DNA of 64,000 bases from Nigrospora sphaerica (taxonomy: Eukaryota > Ascomycota > Sordariomycetes > Amphisphaeriales > Apiosporaceae), in assembly GCA_018287875.1 (NCBI GenBank), contig JAGVVL010000013.1, forward strand, positions 2,232,001 to 2,296,000, written 5' to 3'. Positions 9,827-22,105 of the stretch are shown in pieces; positions within the stretch are counted from its first letter, which is position 1; every line of letters begins with the position of its first letter. Made by a program: the position numbers and the translations under genes. Under the pieces are notes generated by a model, which saw only the letters and a program-made list of their open reading frames with translations, was not told the DNA's origin and ran no database searches.

Positions 9827-12800
9827 GGCGTGGGTGTGCGTGATGGGATATTACGGCGCCGGATGCGCAGAGGCGTGGGCGGATGGCGGAAGGATGGCGG
9901 GCGAGGGATCGAGGTGGCCGGATGGCGAGAGGTGGATGATGGTGGGTGCCGCAGCCGCACGACGTCTGGGTCGTGGTGGGATTACGGTATGGAGCTCATG
10001 CGGTAACGTCCCGGTGGGAGACCTTGGGACCGACGAGGGGTGCCCCAGCACAAGCCAGAAGAGCCAAAACGGAGACGGCGGAGGCTGTAGGCGTAAGGAC
10101 CGCCCGCGGTTGTTCGAAAAGGAAGGGAAGGGCGTCGTTTTTGGCGGCCCGGATTATGAAGCCAGTGTGCCCAACCGCTGCTGTCTGGCGCGCGGGCGGT
10201 GGAAGCGAGGCGGATGGGGGGGATGCGGCTGTTGCTGGCGGATATTTGACGGCGGCCTAATAACAAGCGACAGGGAAAACCAGTGTGCACGAGCAAAAGA
10301 AACGACAACTTTTAGAGACGCCTGCAGCTGACAGCGCAAAATGGAAAGAGGAGAAGGCAGCAGAAGCAGCTGCCTCGAGCCCACCGGGAGAAGAATGCGG
10401 GAGTGGGCTTTCTGGCCCCTTGTAGGTCGGATGAGGATGCTGAGGTGGGAATTTTTTCGTTGAATTGATGAAGCTGGCAGCGAGAAAGCTACGAAAAGCC
10501 TAGGCTGGTATGGGAGGTAAGCCAAGCACTTGGGGGTATGGGATAGCACACAGTACAGCACAAGCACAGCGCAGCACGGCAAAAAAGAGCAGAGGAACAC
10601 GGCAAACCAGCTGTCCGAACCGCGCCTGCCTCCAGCTTTGTTACTTGGGTTGATTAAGGCCAATCCATCCCCCACGCCGTGGTAGAGGTAGGTAGGACAT
10701 ATGAACCAGGCCTCTGAGTATGTAAAAGCATGGCGGTAATGTGTAATGTACGTGTAAGTAGGCGTAGATGGTCAGTACTGGCCACTTTGCCTTGGTAGTT
10801 TCCCTCCTTTGCCTCCGCCGTAACGTACGGATCGGCGGAGAGTAAAGCGTAGGTACATCCCTCAAGGATGGTGGGTGAAGTGCCCGAACAACAACACCAT
10901 CCCTCGGCACCAAGAGCTCCTAACCCCGAGATGACCACCGCGTCTTTTGGACAACAGGTGGCAACAAGACCTCCTCCACCATGCTAAGTACTACCTGCCC
11001 GGCTACTATACATAAGATCCCCCGCTCTCTGGTCCATCTTTGAGTGCCAGCTCGGGTCTCTTGCTGCCTCCTCCACACCGGCAAGCACATGGGTGGGTAG
11101 GTGGGTGGATGCCGTCCGTTCCCATGCTGTGAGCAACCTACAATACCTTAGCTACTTTACCATGTATGCGTACGCCTGTCTTTACTGCACCTTAGGCACA
11201 TCCATAGGCAGTCGCGGACACGGGCTCCGGTCCACGCACGTAACGGCGGCGACAGCGGCAGCGGGCAGCAAGTATCATATTTGACGTGGTGACCAGCATG
11301 CCTGCCTATCTTGCTCACTTACAACTAGCACACGCAAACCTCGTCCAGAGCCCCGACTCCTGCGTTCGAGACTTCATCAAATCCCATACAGGAAGTGAGT
11401 GGATTACTTGGGCTGGCGAGGCTGGGTAGCAAAGGCTCAAGGACAACGGGAACGGGGACGAGGGGGCGCGGGCTGCCAGGGGGCAGACAGGTGGGTTCTT
11501 GAGTTCGAGGCCCAGAAGAACCCAACGCCTATCCACCAAAAAAGGACGCCCCTGCTCTGTGGCCCCTCTCTCCTCCCCTTTGGCCCAGTCATTCTTAGGT
11601 TGTGCCATCGAGAGCCCTTCCCTTTGATGGATGGATTGGGAATGTCGTTACCTCTCCCGAGCTCGGCCTGCTGCCCCCCCCCAAAAGAGCCGGTCCGCTC
11701 CTACCAATTAGAAAGCGGCAGCTTGCACATCCATACTCATCGAGTACTAATGATTCCAGTCGGAGCCGGACGGAAAGGCTGGCCTAGACCGACCGAAGCG
11801 CTTCTCTCCGCTTGCCCATTCCGTCCAGCCTCGACCGAACCTATTGTTTAAGAACCTCATCCCATCCTAGCATGGAGCCATTCTATACTACGGATGCCCG
11901 TCTCTCATGTCATTTGTGCAACCCCCTGTTTCCGTCCCAACCTCTGGAAAGGCTGTGTTCAAGTCCCGGGTAGAGATAAGATCCGTGCCACCTGACACGG
12001 TTTCTTATGAGGTAAGAGGCCCCAAAGTAACGTTGGAGGTACCCATGTATCTTCCCAATCGTTTGCACAATGCCCGGGAGCCCACACGGCGACAGCAGCC
12101 GTCCACCGAGTCCTGCATGGTCTTCTCGACCCTCGATCAATTCTGGACAGGAAAACCTTCGTTGCCGGCCATGAATGCTTCCGTCTTCCGACACGGCTGA
12201 ACTCGGTGCCCTTTTCCTCGCCCTTAACTCGAGCCCCGAGGGGGTGTTTGTATGTGGCCTGGCTGTTGGACAAGCTTGCGACTACCGTAGCCGCTGATTG
12301 ACACGTGCAGGGAGAGCGGAGAGGTACCGTAGCTGGCCAATACGACCGGGCCGGAGACATGTAGTGAGGAACGTGCCCTTCGTTGCCAATGGAGACGTCG
12401 CGCCTAGGTCATTGACCAAATCGATAGCAGAGAGTGCCAAGGCTACACAGTAGTACACAGGCCTCCACAAACACACGACCAAAGCTGCAGTGTCTGCCTT
12501 GTCTGCCTGCCTGACTACTTACGGGGATTTGTTTTGCTGCCTGTGCTATCCCGTAAAGCATCTCGAATCGACCGAGGTTGTCAAGCCCGCCGTAGGCGCG
12601 TATCTTTATAAGTAGAGACATAGGAAGGGACCGCCATCCATAGATCCATATCTATTATCAGGTTCTCGCACATGGACGAGTGCTCCACGGAGCAAGCAGC
12701 TCTGGTAAGGCACAGGCGATAGGTAACTACTTAAGGGCCGACAAAAGGGAACTGGGCGTGAGAGGATAACACGTTTGGACTCGCTTATGGGGAGGTGGCC

Positions 12801-13725
12801 GTCAGCTACAATTCGCGCCAGGGCGGGCTTCTCGGGCACTGGCTTACAATGATCGAGGCGCTCGTGCTGGTCGACAGGCCAACAGGTTGTTTGCCCAATT
12901 GGCAGGCTCTGGCATCGCCAGCGCAGCTCCCACTCGAACGAGCCGCCCAAATGTACTGGGGCAGTCTTTGCCTGCAGGCCAAGCTACTCAAGCAACCTCT
13001 CGCATCAGACCATTCAGAGTGCAGCTCATGCAGCTAGCGACGGCTCTTGCAAGCCACTTAGATGTGATGGAAGACTCGTCCATGACACGCACCGAAGCAT
13101 CGGGCGGAAACCCCCGCAGACCGGACAGGGACCCGCACCCACTCAACCGAACAACCACCGGTAAACTGCACGGCAACAACAACCTTGTCTGGCTGCCTTT
13201 TACTGTACACCGAGTATCGACTAAGTACCTACCTGCATAGGGCAAGTACATCTATGTAAGTCTGTACCTATGCAGCGTGCCGTACTTCGCCCATCGCGGT
13301 GGCGCGACGATGGGTTTTATGGGCCACCGACAGGGCGTGTACCAGGCACTGATATGAATTATAATCCATATATAATACCTTTTTATGTGAAAAAAAGCAC
13401 ACGATCCGGACGCCTGGGCTGAGAACTCAGATACCTGAAGCACAGGTGGGAGAACACCACATCTGAGAGGCTGGAAATAGGCAGGTAGCCCCTTACAGGC
13501 CAAGACACTTGTCGGTAAACAGGTAGTGCCCAAGCGCGTGCCAGACTGTGGCGCTGTGGGCTTGTGGCTAATAAATCCCATCGTGCCTCGGCGGGTATCA
13601 TTCCATTCAATTCATCCTGTGCCCGTGTCCGGGTCGTCAGCCACCTACAGCCACCATCTAACAAGATACCCTACCACTACGAGCTCGAGATTTCATAGTG
13701 TAGATAGGGGGCCCTTTGATACGCA
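9827..13725. other. Spacer, promoter of MLN51 gene and 3' side of ADE2
   Basis: No supported gene in 3.9 kb. The part nearest 9827 is the 5' flank of the MLN51 gene on the minus strand. Short AGGTAGGTA or ACCTACCT elements appear near 10685 and 13228, and a CCCATCG/CGATGGG inverted pair (13290-13296 and 13308-13314) lies near the ADE2 side. I looked for tRNA A- and B-box pairs and found none. Confidence 0.5.
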
Positions 13726-15609
13726 TCACTGCTTCTTCGCCTCCAGGTATTTCTCCCAGCCCTCCGACAGCAGCTTTTTATCCTTCTCCAAGACCTCCTC
13801 ACGCATTTGGACTTGGTATTTCTTCATGGCCGCGGCGTACTCAGGGTAGCTGGTGCCCAGGATGCGCACAGCCAGCAAGGCCGCGTTGGTCGAGTTGCCG
13901 ATGCCCACCGTGGCGCACGGGATGCCACGCGGCATCTGGACAATCGACAGCAGCGAGTCGTGTCCATCAAGCACCGAGGCCTTGACCGGCACCCCGATCA
14001 CGGGCAGGTGCACCTCAGACGCCAGCATGCCAGGGAGGTGGGCGGCACCGCCGGCGCCCGCAATTATAACCTTGACGCCGCCCTTGGCCGCCTCGGCTGC
14101 AAAGTCCATCATGTGATGGGGAGTGCGGTGAGCTGACGTGATTCGCACCTCGTATGGGACCTTGAACTGGTCGAGGATCTTAAGGCCAGCCGTCATGACG
14201 GGCAAGTCGCTGTCCGAGCCCATGGTCACGGCGACGAGCGGCACGGCCTTCTTAACGGACGTGCTCGGCCCAACACTAGTTGCTGCCTCGCCGACCCGTT
14301 CTGCGCGTATCTGGTCGGCGCATTCAATCAACGGCCTCGCTTGTTCCTCCAGCCGTGAAATGGACGAATAACCCACGGCCGTGACATGACCGATTTTCCT
14401 ACCCGGTTTGGACTGTTTGCCGTAGTCGTGCAGGTAAACGTCCATGTACTGGTTGCTTGACTTTCGTGACAGTTCGACAAGACCATGGTGTGACTCTGGC
14501 TTGGCACCGCCCAGGATGTTCACCATGATGGCTGAAGGCACCCGGGGGACGATCTCAAAATCCATAGGGAAGTCGTTTAAAATGGCACAGAGCTGCGATT
14601 TGTACTGCGACATTTGAGGCACGGCTTCTATCGTGTAGTGACCCGAGTTGTGGGGACGAGGCGCGATTTCATTCACCGTGACCGAACCTGTGGCGAGTCG
14701 TCAGAATCTTCATTCGGCCTCTCGGGGAGGCCGGGGGCCCAAGGCAACGCTCAAGACAAAAGATCACCTACCATCCTCTAAGAGGAACATCTCCACGGCA
14801 AAGACGCCACGCCCCCAAAGGTGAGAGACAACATCACAAGCGACCTTTTGGGCCCGGGCCATCACGTCGTCGGTGCACTCGCGCGGCGGATAAAACACCT
14901 TGGTGCAAATGCTGTCCTCGTGGATTGTTTCAACGACGGGGTAGGGCATCACTTTCAGGAGCTTGCCTTCGTCGTCCTCGGTGCGCACCACCATGACTGC
15001 GAGTTCCTGGACGAAGGGAACCCACTTTTCAGCGTACAGCGGCTGGTCACCCATCTGCTGTAACGCCGTGTCGATGTCGCTCGCCTTCGAGACTTTGAAG
15101 TTGCCCCGGCCGTCGTACGAGTCCCTAGCACCTTTGAGCATGAAGGGGAAGCCAAACTTGGCAGCGGCATCCTCCAGCGAGCCTTTGCGGTTAGGGCCGG
15201 CTTCGGCGATGGCCACCTGCTGGGCGATGGGGATTCCTTTGCCACCGAGGTACTCCTTCTGCTCATACTTGTTCTGGATGAGGCGCAGAGTTTTCCAGTG
15301 CGGGTGGACGGGCACCCTCTTCTTGCCGCCCTTGCCATTGTCGACGCCCGTGGTTGCAATCTCCTCCAGGACGGCCGTGTCGACATGCTCGATCTCCACG
15401 GTTAAAACATCGCTCTTCGCGGCCAGCTCGCGAATCTTGGCGGGATCCTTGAAGGAGCCCGTGACATGCAGGCTATTGTGGTTCGCCTGCTTGGCCGGGC
15501 TGTCCTCAGTATCCAGCACGGCGATCTGATAGCCCAGAGGACCGGCAGCCTCGCAGAGCATGCGGCCGAGCTGCCCGCCGCCGAGGAGACCAATGACAGT
15601 GTCCGACAT
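13726..15609 (-). CDS. ADE2: Phosphoribosylaminoimidazole carboxylase (PurK-PurE fusion)
   Basis: Exons 15609-14772 and 14687-13726 give 599 aa. The 84-nt intron (GTAGGT...CACAG) joins LLEDG to SVTVNEIAP in phase 1. The protein carries out the AIR to CAIR step of purine biosynthesis. Residues ~1-390 are the ATP-grasp PurK-like half: a Gly-rich GGGQLGRM start, then MLKGARDSYDGRGN, VFAVEMFLLEDG and NEIAPRPHNSGHY. Residues ~430-590 are the PurE-like mutase half, with MGSDSDLP, SAHRTPHHM and a Gly/Ala-rich GAGGAAHLPG loop. All the family landmarks are intact, and the length fits fungal Ade2 (about 570-600 aa). It is cytosolic. Loss of this enzyme classically gives red-pigmented, adenine-requiring strains in yeasts. 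Its promoter faces that of NBR1 across 3.4 kb. Confidence 0.98.
14688..14771 (-). other. Intron of ADE2
   Basis: 84 nt on the minus strand, with donor GTAGGT and acceptor CACAG. Splicing restores the continuous PurK motif LLEDG-S-VTVNEIAPRPHNSG. Confidence 0.9.
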
Positions 15610-17624
15610 GGTGTGACGAAGAGGAATGCAGCGAAGGCCTGTGTGGTACCTGGAAGAGCGTCCTTGGTGGGGAGCGAATTCGGTCTAAGTGAAGATTTCA
15701 GTAGGCCAGCGAGACAAATGGCAGAAAAAAAAAAAAAGGCAAGCAGTCACGTCACACGAACAGCTGTCATTGGATGGAGTCTGCTACTGTGTATTCGTAG
15801 GCAGGTGGGGCCTCCGCGTTTGAAAATGTGGAGGAGTCGTGCATGCAAACGACCTAGGGTCTCCCTATCGCTCAGCAGAACAGTGGGAGGGTTCAGCAAG
15901 TGACCTAACAGAGCAGCTAGCCTTCCAACCATTAAAAAACCATTCCCTCTTCATCTCAGAATAATCAACAACAAGAGCCGAATGGTACTTCTAAAATCGC
16001 TAGTTTTACTATAAAAGTACTGTGGCGTTCATTAAGCTACATCATAGCTACATGCTCCACTAGGTAACTGAGCGGCCCCACAGTTCTGCCAAGCCGTAGA
16101 GGGGGTGGAGGGTCAGCGCCCATATTGCAACCAAGAGATGGTTTCCATTTTACAAACACCAACCGGCTACCACAACACGACACACGGTCTCTCAAAACAC
16201 AGTGTCGCTAGCTGTTGTATGATTGTACGTGAGGGCATCGTGGTGCCAAGAAGTCCAATCCTGTCGTTCGTAGGTGATAGGCGGTTCAGTTGCCGTGCCA
16301 GTCAAACCCGTCATGAAACCTTGTGCCGCAGCCTGTTCCAGTCGCAACTATCAAGACCGGGAAGGCAATGCTGCATCCAGGCCCAGAAGTGAGTGGCGCA
16401 AGTGTGAGAGGTACGCCGCCACGGTTCGCCGGTGTGGCTGATCCCTAAACCGGCTCACTGAGTGCCAAAGGCAGGGACGAATTCTGCGGCTGACCGCGCA
16501 GGATCCATCCGGGTGTGGAATACAGTTTTCATCTATGACTGATGCTGTCGCTGCGTTTCGTGTTGATCGATTATTCACATTTCGTCAACCCTGCTCGGCT
16601 GCTTCCCATCTCGGTTTGGCATGTCATGGAGAGTACCGAGTACAGCGCCTGCAGAGGAGAAAGTTCCTCCCCATGGGCCGCTACTGGTTAGGGTTGAACG
16701 ATGTCTCTCGCCTTGATGGTAGTTACCTCCTGGAGGGCGGGACATGAGATGTCACCCTCATGTAGGCGTCCAGGCTGCTCGGCCCGCGTCCTGAAATGCG
16801 CAGGACAGACACGCTCCCCGTGTTGTTTACCTAAGTAAGTACTTGGTTAAATGCCTATGTATTCGTTCAATATGGCTGGGCTATCATTGCCAACTCATAT
16901 TTTCATGCTTGTTAAGGATGACTACACGCTCTTTCTCGAGACTGGAACAAAATCCCGAACCCGGACCGCCCAATAGGCAACCCACTGTACCTCGATCAAC
17001 ATATTCACGCATCTCTTCGTCGTCAGCAGGCTGTGTCACTTTTAGATGGTGGGGCTCATTGCCACCGAGCACACAGTTTGTCAGCGAAACTTCTGTCCAC
17101 TGCTCGCATTATCCGGGCCTGGTTGATACTGTGATTACATAGCCTACTTCGCATGTGCGATGGGATGGGATGGAAGCGTACAGACCCGTGACGCGTTTAG
17201 CGGCGACGGGCCTGACCACGCCCCCCAATCCCAGGGCTGGCCTGTGGCGTTGTCACGCCGACTCCCGGCATCCATGCGAGGTGTACGACGGCTACGTAGC
17301 CCATATGCTCCATGCCGGTCCAGAGAGTCATGGGTGGGCTGGCCGTGGGATGGCAATTGTTAAGGCTTGAGCTGCACCCCAGCCGGGAAGGCTAACATGC
17401 TTCATCATGACCCCGCATCTGCATTAGCAGTGGCATGGGTTGAGTCCTGTCAAGTACCCCTAATGACTGCTAACGTGAGGTAGGTACTTTCCTGCGCTGG
17501 AGGTAGGTTCCATCAATGGATGGATGCCAGGATGTGGAATCCGATATCCCGCGGGCGGCCTGTCGCCCCCATCCCCAGCAGAGTTATCTCCCCTAGTACC
17601 CATCGCAGTGCACTTTAGCGCAAT

Positions 17625-17634
17625 TACCTAGGTA
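17625..17634. repeat. TACCTAGGTA palindrome
   Basis: Perfect 10-bp palindrome followed by GGTT. It is one of several related ACCTAGGT/AGGTAGGTA elements confined to spacers of this window. Confidence 0.7.
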
Positions 17635-18771
17635 GGTTCCTCCAAGACGACGGGAGGTAGTAGAGGTAGGTAAGGTACATGGCGTAGGCTCTGGTTGCCT
17701 GATGTGGGTGGGTTCCCATCGCATTAGCAACCTTCGCCATTCCTTCCGTCCGCATGGGGTGCCCATACACGCATTATGATGCTTGCCTAGACGGGCTGCC
17801 TGGCCTCCTCCTGCAACGGCGTTTGGTGGCCGGCTGCTGGGCGAAGCGGCCAGGCAACCGACCGAGACACGCGAGCAGAACGGTCGGTGTATCGCCTGTC
17901 ACATTGGTGGCAGAGCTGTTTGGAGCTCATCATCGGCCATACATGGAAGCTTACCTCCGATACCTTTGCCATTAAAGCCATCCCGTCCATTTAAACCTGG
18001 ACCGAGGGATACGACCTGACGTACTACCCACCTTCTGCTCTTCCCTCTGCCCGTATTTACCCGCCTCTCCTCTTCCTCTCCTCCATCCTTTCTCGTTGAT
18101 CCTCCCAGTCTTGCGTTGCCTGTGGCCCCAGTGTCATCGCGCGGCCATCCATATCACGAATCTCCAGCTGCCCGCCGACCTGGGCCTTGCCGTTACCGAA
18201 CAACGCTGCTGTCGGCGGCCCATCCCACGTCTCCCAGAAGGTACGTACGCATAAAACATGTACGTATGTATAGTTACATTATGTACATACATGCACATAC
18301 AAATAGAGAACGCCTCGTGGCGCCCCCTCGCCTCCCTGCGTCCCCCTAGTAGGCCCGGGCCTCCGAGTCGGCTTCCCCCTCAGCGCGTGGAAGGTTGCTT
18401 CTCGCTCCCCGTCGCTCGCTCTGCAGGTGCCTTTCTTTCGTCGTCATCAATCTCCTCCCCGCGCCGTCTTTCTTTCCTTTATCTCATTTCGCCCTCCCTC
18501 CAATCTGGGAACCTCATCCGCTTCGACCCCATCCTGCCATCTTCTGAGCCGACCCTCCCATTGGCGTCTTCCCCATACCAGGTACATACCTCGTTGCGGT
18601 GCGGGTCACGAGGCTCGGGCTCTTCCAGGAAGGGTTGTTTCTGTTACTGATTCACCGCCCTTGTTGGTTGGTACCGCAGCTGGCCGTGGACCCAGTAGCC
18701 TAGCCCAGTTGCCCCAGCGTCCCCCCCAAGATAAGCATCATACGCACCTGACCAGGCCTACACTCCAGTTG

Positions 18772-19001
18772 GTAAGTTCGACGGGAGCCTACTTGGACCT
18801 AAACCGTACAGGCTTCCAACTCGTCGTCGCCTCGGCTGAAACGTGCACCGCCCATCCCATTTCGCCTCCCTCCCCCCCGGAGCCTGGCTGTCTTCCCATT
18901 CCATCTTTTTCCTGCCTCAGTGCATCGTCATATTTCTGGCCCTCTTCATTCATTTTCATCAAGAATCATATTCTGGGGGTTCTTGGTCGACTAATACGCA
19001 G
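18772..19001 (+). other. Probable 5' UTR intron of NBR1
   Basis: A textbook donor GTAAGT starts at 18772. GACTAATACGCAG, a branch-site consensus directly before an acceptor, ends at 19001, 26 bases before the ATG at 19028. The segment between is T-rich. The prediction is from consensus alone. Confidence 0.55.
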
Positions 19002-19027
19002 GTTTAGTCAATATCATTATCGGCAAG

Positions 19028-22000
19028 ATGGCGTCCCCATCGACCATTACGCCGGATACCCTCGTGACTCTGAAGGTCAACTTGGATGGTACCACCCGAC
19101 GCTTCAAGCTGCCCCTGCGCGATGTCGGCGCCAACACCCTGGAGGCCAAGGTAAGCTCTCCCTCCTGTTGATACATTAAATACTGCACTCTCGCATGTTG
19201 GCCCTCAATACAACTCGATGGTGCATACCTCGGTTCTATTGGATATGTGCTGCCTTGCAATACGTCATCGTCGATGTCGGATCCTGGTTTCTGGCCGTAC
19301 ACTTACACTGTCTTGAAGGTGCGCGGCTTCCTCCAGATTCCTCCGGCTACTAGTGCCGTGCTCGAGCGCTATTCCGACTCGGCGGCAACATACGTCGTTC
19401 TGGACCCCGACAACGTCTCGGTCTACAAGCAGCTGTTCAGAGCGGCCAAGGCCAAACAGAAGCTCAAGCTCCGCGTTACCACCAAGACAGAGGAGCCCGA
19501 GGCTGAGCAGGAGTCCTGGGAAGTCAGTGGTCCGAAGCCCGCCACGGTCGAGGACGAGCCTGAAGCTCCGGTGGTAGAAAAGCAGAAGGAGCTTGACACA
19601 GTTGTCGAGCCTATCCCGCCGCAGCCGACATCCGAGTACTCGACTCAGGCCCTGGCATCTACTGAGGCTTCGGCCCCAGACACGATCGTGGCACCCCAGG
19701 TCGCCGACGAGTTCCCCGACTTCATCAAGCAATGGAGAACACGTGGTATGCCGAGGATTCACCTCCGCCGGAATGAAAATGGCGTTGAGGTCATTGAGTT
19801 CCGCGGTCCGGTGACCTCGGCTGACAGCATTATCACATTGGAGCCTCTACCCGAGGGACCCTCAGCGTCACTAGACAAGACTCTGCCGAGTGACCGCCAC
19901 CAATACCGCTTCTCCCAAACGGCGTCAACCTTGTCCTTCACAAAGATGATCCAGCAGGCCCGAAAAGCCGATATTGACGGCGAGGTCCAGACGGAAGACA
20001 TGAGAATCGAGGAACCGAGCTCGGCTCCCGCTCTCCTTCCGACGCCTAATCCCATGCCTGCATCGTCTCAGGAGTCTCTTCTGAAATCTGGCCGTCTTCG
20101 TCCTTTCACAGTTTGCTGTAACAGCTGTGATAAGGCGGTCCCCAACGCCCATTACCACTGTTCTACTTGCGATGACGGGGACTTTGATCTTTGCGTGGAA
20201 TGTGTCGACCGCGGCATTACATGCTACGACGACGGCCACTGGCTGATCAAGCGCACCATCGAGAATGGTCTGATCACATATAGCACCACCCAGGTGGCGC
20301 CCCGAAGCGGCCGCTCTCCCACCAGCAGCGAGAAGAAGGCCGAACCCGAGGCCGCTCAGGAGCCTTGCAGGGCTGCTTGCGAATGGAGTACGAAACTTCC
20401 CGTCAGGCCGGCCGAGAAGCTGTCAAGCTCTGACTCCGGCTTTGCTCGCACCTGCAACAGCTGCGTTCAGGAGTACCCCGAGCGTGACTTCCTGCACTGC
20501 AACGCTTGCGAGGACTACGATCTGTGCCAGACGTGCTTCACTCACGACCAGCATGGCCATCACCCCAGCCACAGCTTTTCGCCTGCCGTGAAGGGTACAC
20601 TCTTCAGCCCCGCCGTTTCCAGCCGCCTGCCAGCTGGGCGCAACGTCCCTCACAATGCCATCTGCGACGGTTGTGACAAGTATGTCTATGGCGTTCGACA
20701 CAAGTGCCTAGAATGCCCCGACTGGGACTACTGCTCCGAGTGCGTAGAAAACGCCCACTTCATCCACCCCAACCACCGATTTGTCGCCCTGTTCGAGCCC
20801 ATCGTCGAGAGGACGAGTGTTGCCCGCGCCGTGCACTCGGGCATTTGCTGCGATGGTCCTCTTTGCAAGAGCAACAGCAAGCCCAGGTACATCGTCGGCG
20901 AGCGATACAAGTGCGCGGTGTGCAACGACCTCGACTTCTGCGCCAACTGCGAGGCTAGCCCTGCCAATCCACACAACAAGACACACCCGTTGATCAAGTT
21001 TCAGACCCCCGTGCGCCACGTCAGTGTTACTACGACGGGTGAACACATGGATGGACAGTTCTTGCCAGCAATGGGTGATCGGATCAATGAGAAAATCGGT
21101 GAGAGAATTTTTCCCTACCGATTGAATGACCAGAGCCACCAGCGAAATCGCGAAATGCGGCGTCAGCTGTTGGCTCGGGCGCGGCACATGGCAAACGAGG
21201 CTTCGCTTTCTTCCCGCAGCGGACCGAAGGAGGAGCCGGTCGCCAGCTCTCTGGATGGTATTGCCGTAAACACGATGCGGACAGTCGTAGACGTGGAGCC
21301 CACCGAGCTCCAGGAGGTCAAGGTGGAGGAGACGACCGTGGAGGCTGACCAGGTTACCTTGGTTGAAGAGAAGGAGGCAGAGAAGGAGAAGGTTCCGGAC
21401 CTGGTCGCCATCTTTAAGCACGACACAGTTGAAGACGGCACCGTCATGCCACCCAACCACACCTTCGAGCAGACCTGGGTGTTGAGAAACGAGGGCAACG
21501 TGGCGTGGCCTGCTGGCTGCACCGTCAAGTTCGTCGGAGGTGACTACATGGGCGCCGTCGACCCCACACACCCAGCTGGCATCCACGAACTCGTCTCGGC
21601 TTCGGAGTCGACTGTCTGCTACAACCAGCTGAAGCCTGGTCAGGAATTCCCCTTCACCGTCCTCATGAGAACACCTGACCGCGAGGGCAAGGTGATTTCG
21701 TATTGGCGTTTGACTACGGCCGACGGCGTCAAGTTCGGGCACAAGCTTTGGTGTGACGTTACCGTCCAGTCGCCGCCGCCCAAGGCGCTGGATGAGACTA
21801 CCCTAGACGCCCCGGCTCCCGAAGTCGTTAAGAGCCAAATGATCATTCCCAAGCTCGACCATGAGTCTCCGGCCTCCAGCCTCCACGTCTTGGAAAGCAA
21901 GGAGGAGGCTGAGGTGGACCAGGACGCTCGCCAGTACGCTCCGTCGGTCGACGGCAACGAGGATGACTTTGAGGACTGTGGTGAGGACGAATCGTGGGCT

Positions 22001-22105
22001 GAGCAGTCGGACGACGGCTTCATGACGGACGAGGAGTACGACATCCTCGATGCGTCTGATGAGGAGTATCTCTTCGAACAGCAAAAAGGCGCCGCGAAGA
22101 AATAG
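19028..22105 (+). CDS. NBR1: NBR1-type selective autophagy receptor (PB1, four ZZ fingers, FW domain)
   Basis: Exons 19028-19150 and 19319-22105 give 969 aa. The intron (168 nt, GTAAGC...GAAG) splits the PB1 domain in phase 0. Residues ~10-97 are a PB1-like fold (VTLKVNLDGTTRRFKLPL, then FLQIPPATSAVLERYSD). Four ZZ zinc fingers follow at about 302-352, 416-465, 486-532 and 547-602, each with paired CxxC motifs. An NBR1/FW (four-tryptophan) domain spans about 731-857 (FEQTWVLRNEGNVAWPAG ... YWRLTTADGVKFG). The acidic C-terminus ends with DEEYDIL (Tyr948-Leu951) and DEEYLF, good candidates for Atg8-binding motifs. NBR1 proteins deliver ubiquitinated or specific soluble cargo to the vacuole, and in fission yeast the homologue works with ESCRT. 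Domain identity is clear. Cargo and motif use are inferred. Confidence 0.94.
19151..19318 (+). other. Intron within the NBR1 PB1 domain
   Basis: 168 nt, GTAAGC donor and TTGAAG acceptor, phase 0. It joins LEAK to VRGFLQIPP and so completes the PB1 domain. It is longer than most introns in the window, so an alternative inner acceptor should be kept in mind. Confidence 0.75.

Larger units (their letters stand above)
15610..19027. other. Divergent spacer ADE2 / NBR1
   Basis: No supported gene in 3.4 kb. The left end is the ADE2 promoter, including an A13 run near 15726. TACCTAGGTA occurs at 17625-17634, with AGGTAGGTA copies near 17478 and 17665. From about 18030 the DNA becomes pyrimidine-rich and probably forms the NBR1 leader, with a likely leader intron at 18772-19001. 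Confidence 0.5.

Noticed and set aside
11499..11520. GAGTTCGAGGCC, a B-box-like sequence for a tRNA
   Set aside because: No matching A box or cloverleaf stems at the right distance. The same applies to GCTCGAATCC near 49856 and GGTTCGAGAG near 40431.
20708..21742. 344-codon minus-strand frame inside NBR1
   Set aside because: It is the antisense shadow of a GC-rich coding exon. The sense strand carries the intact ZZ and FW domains.
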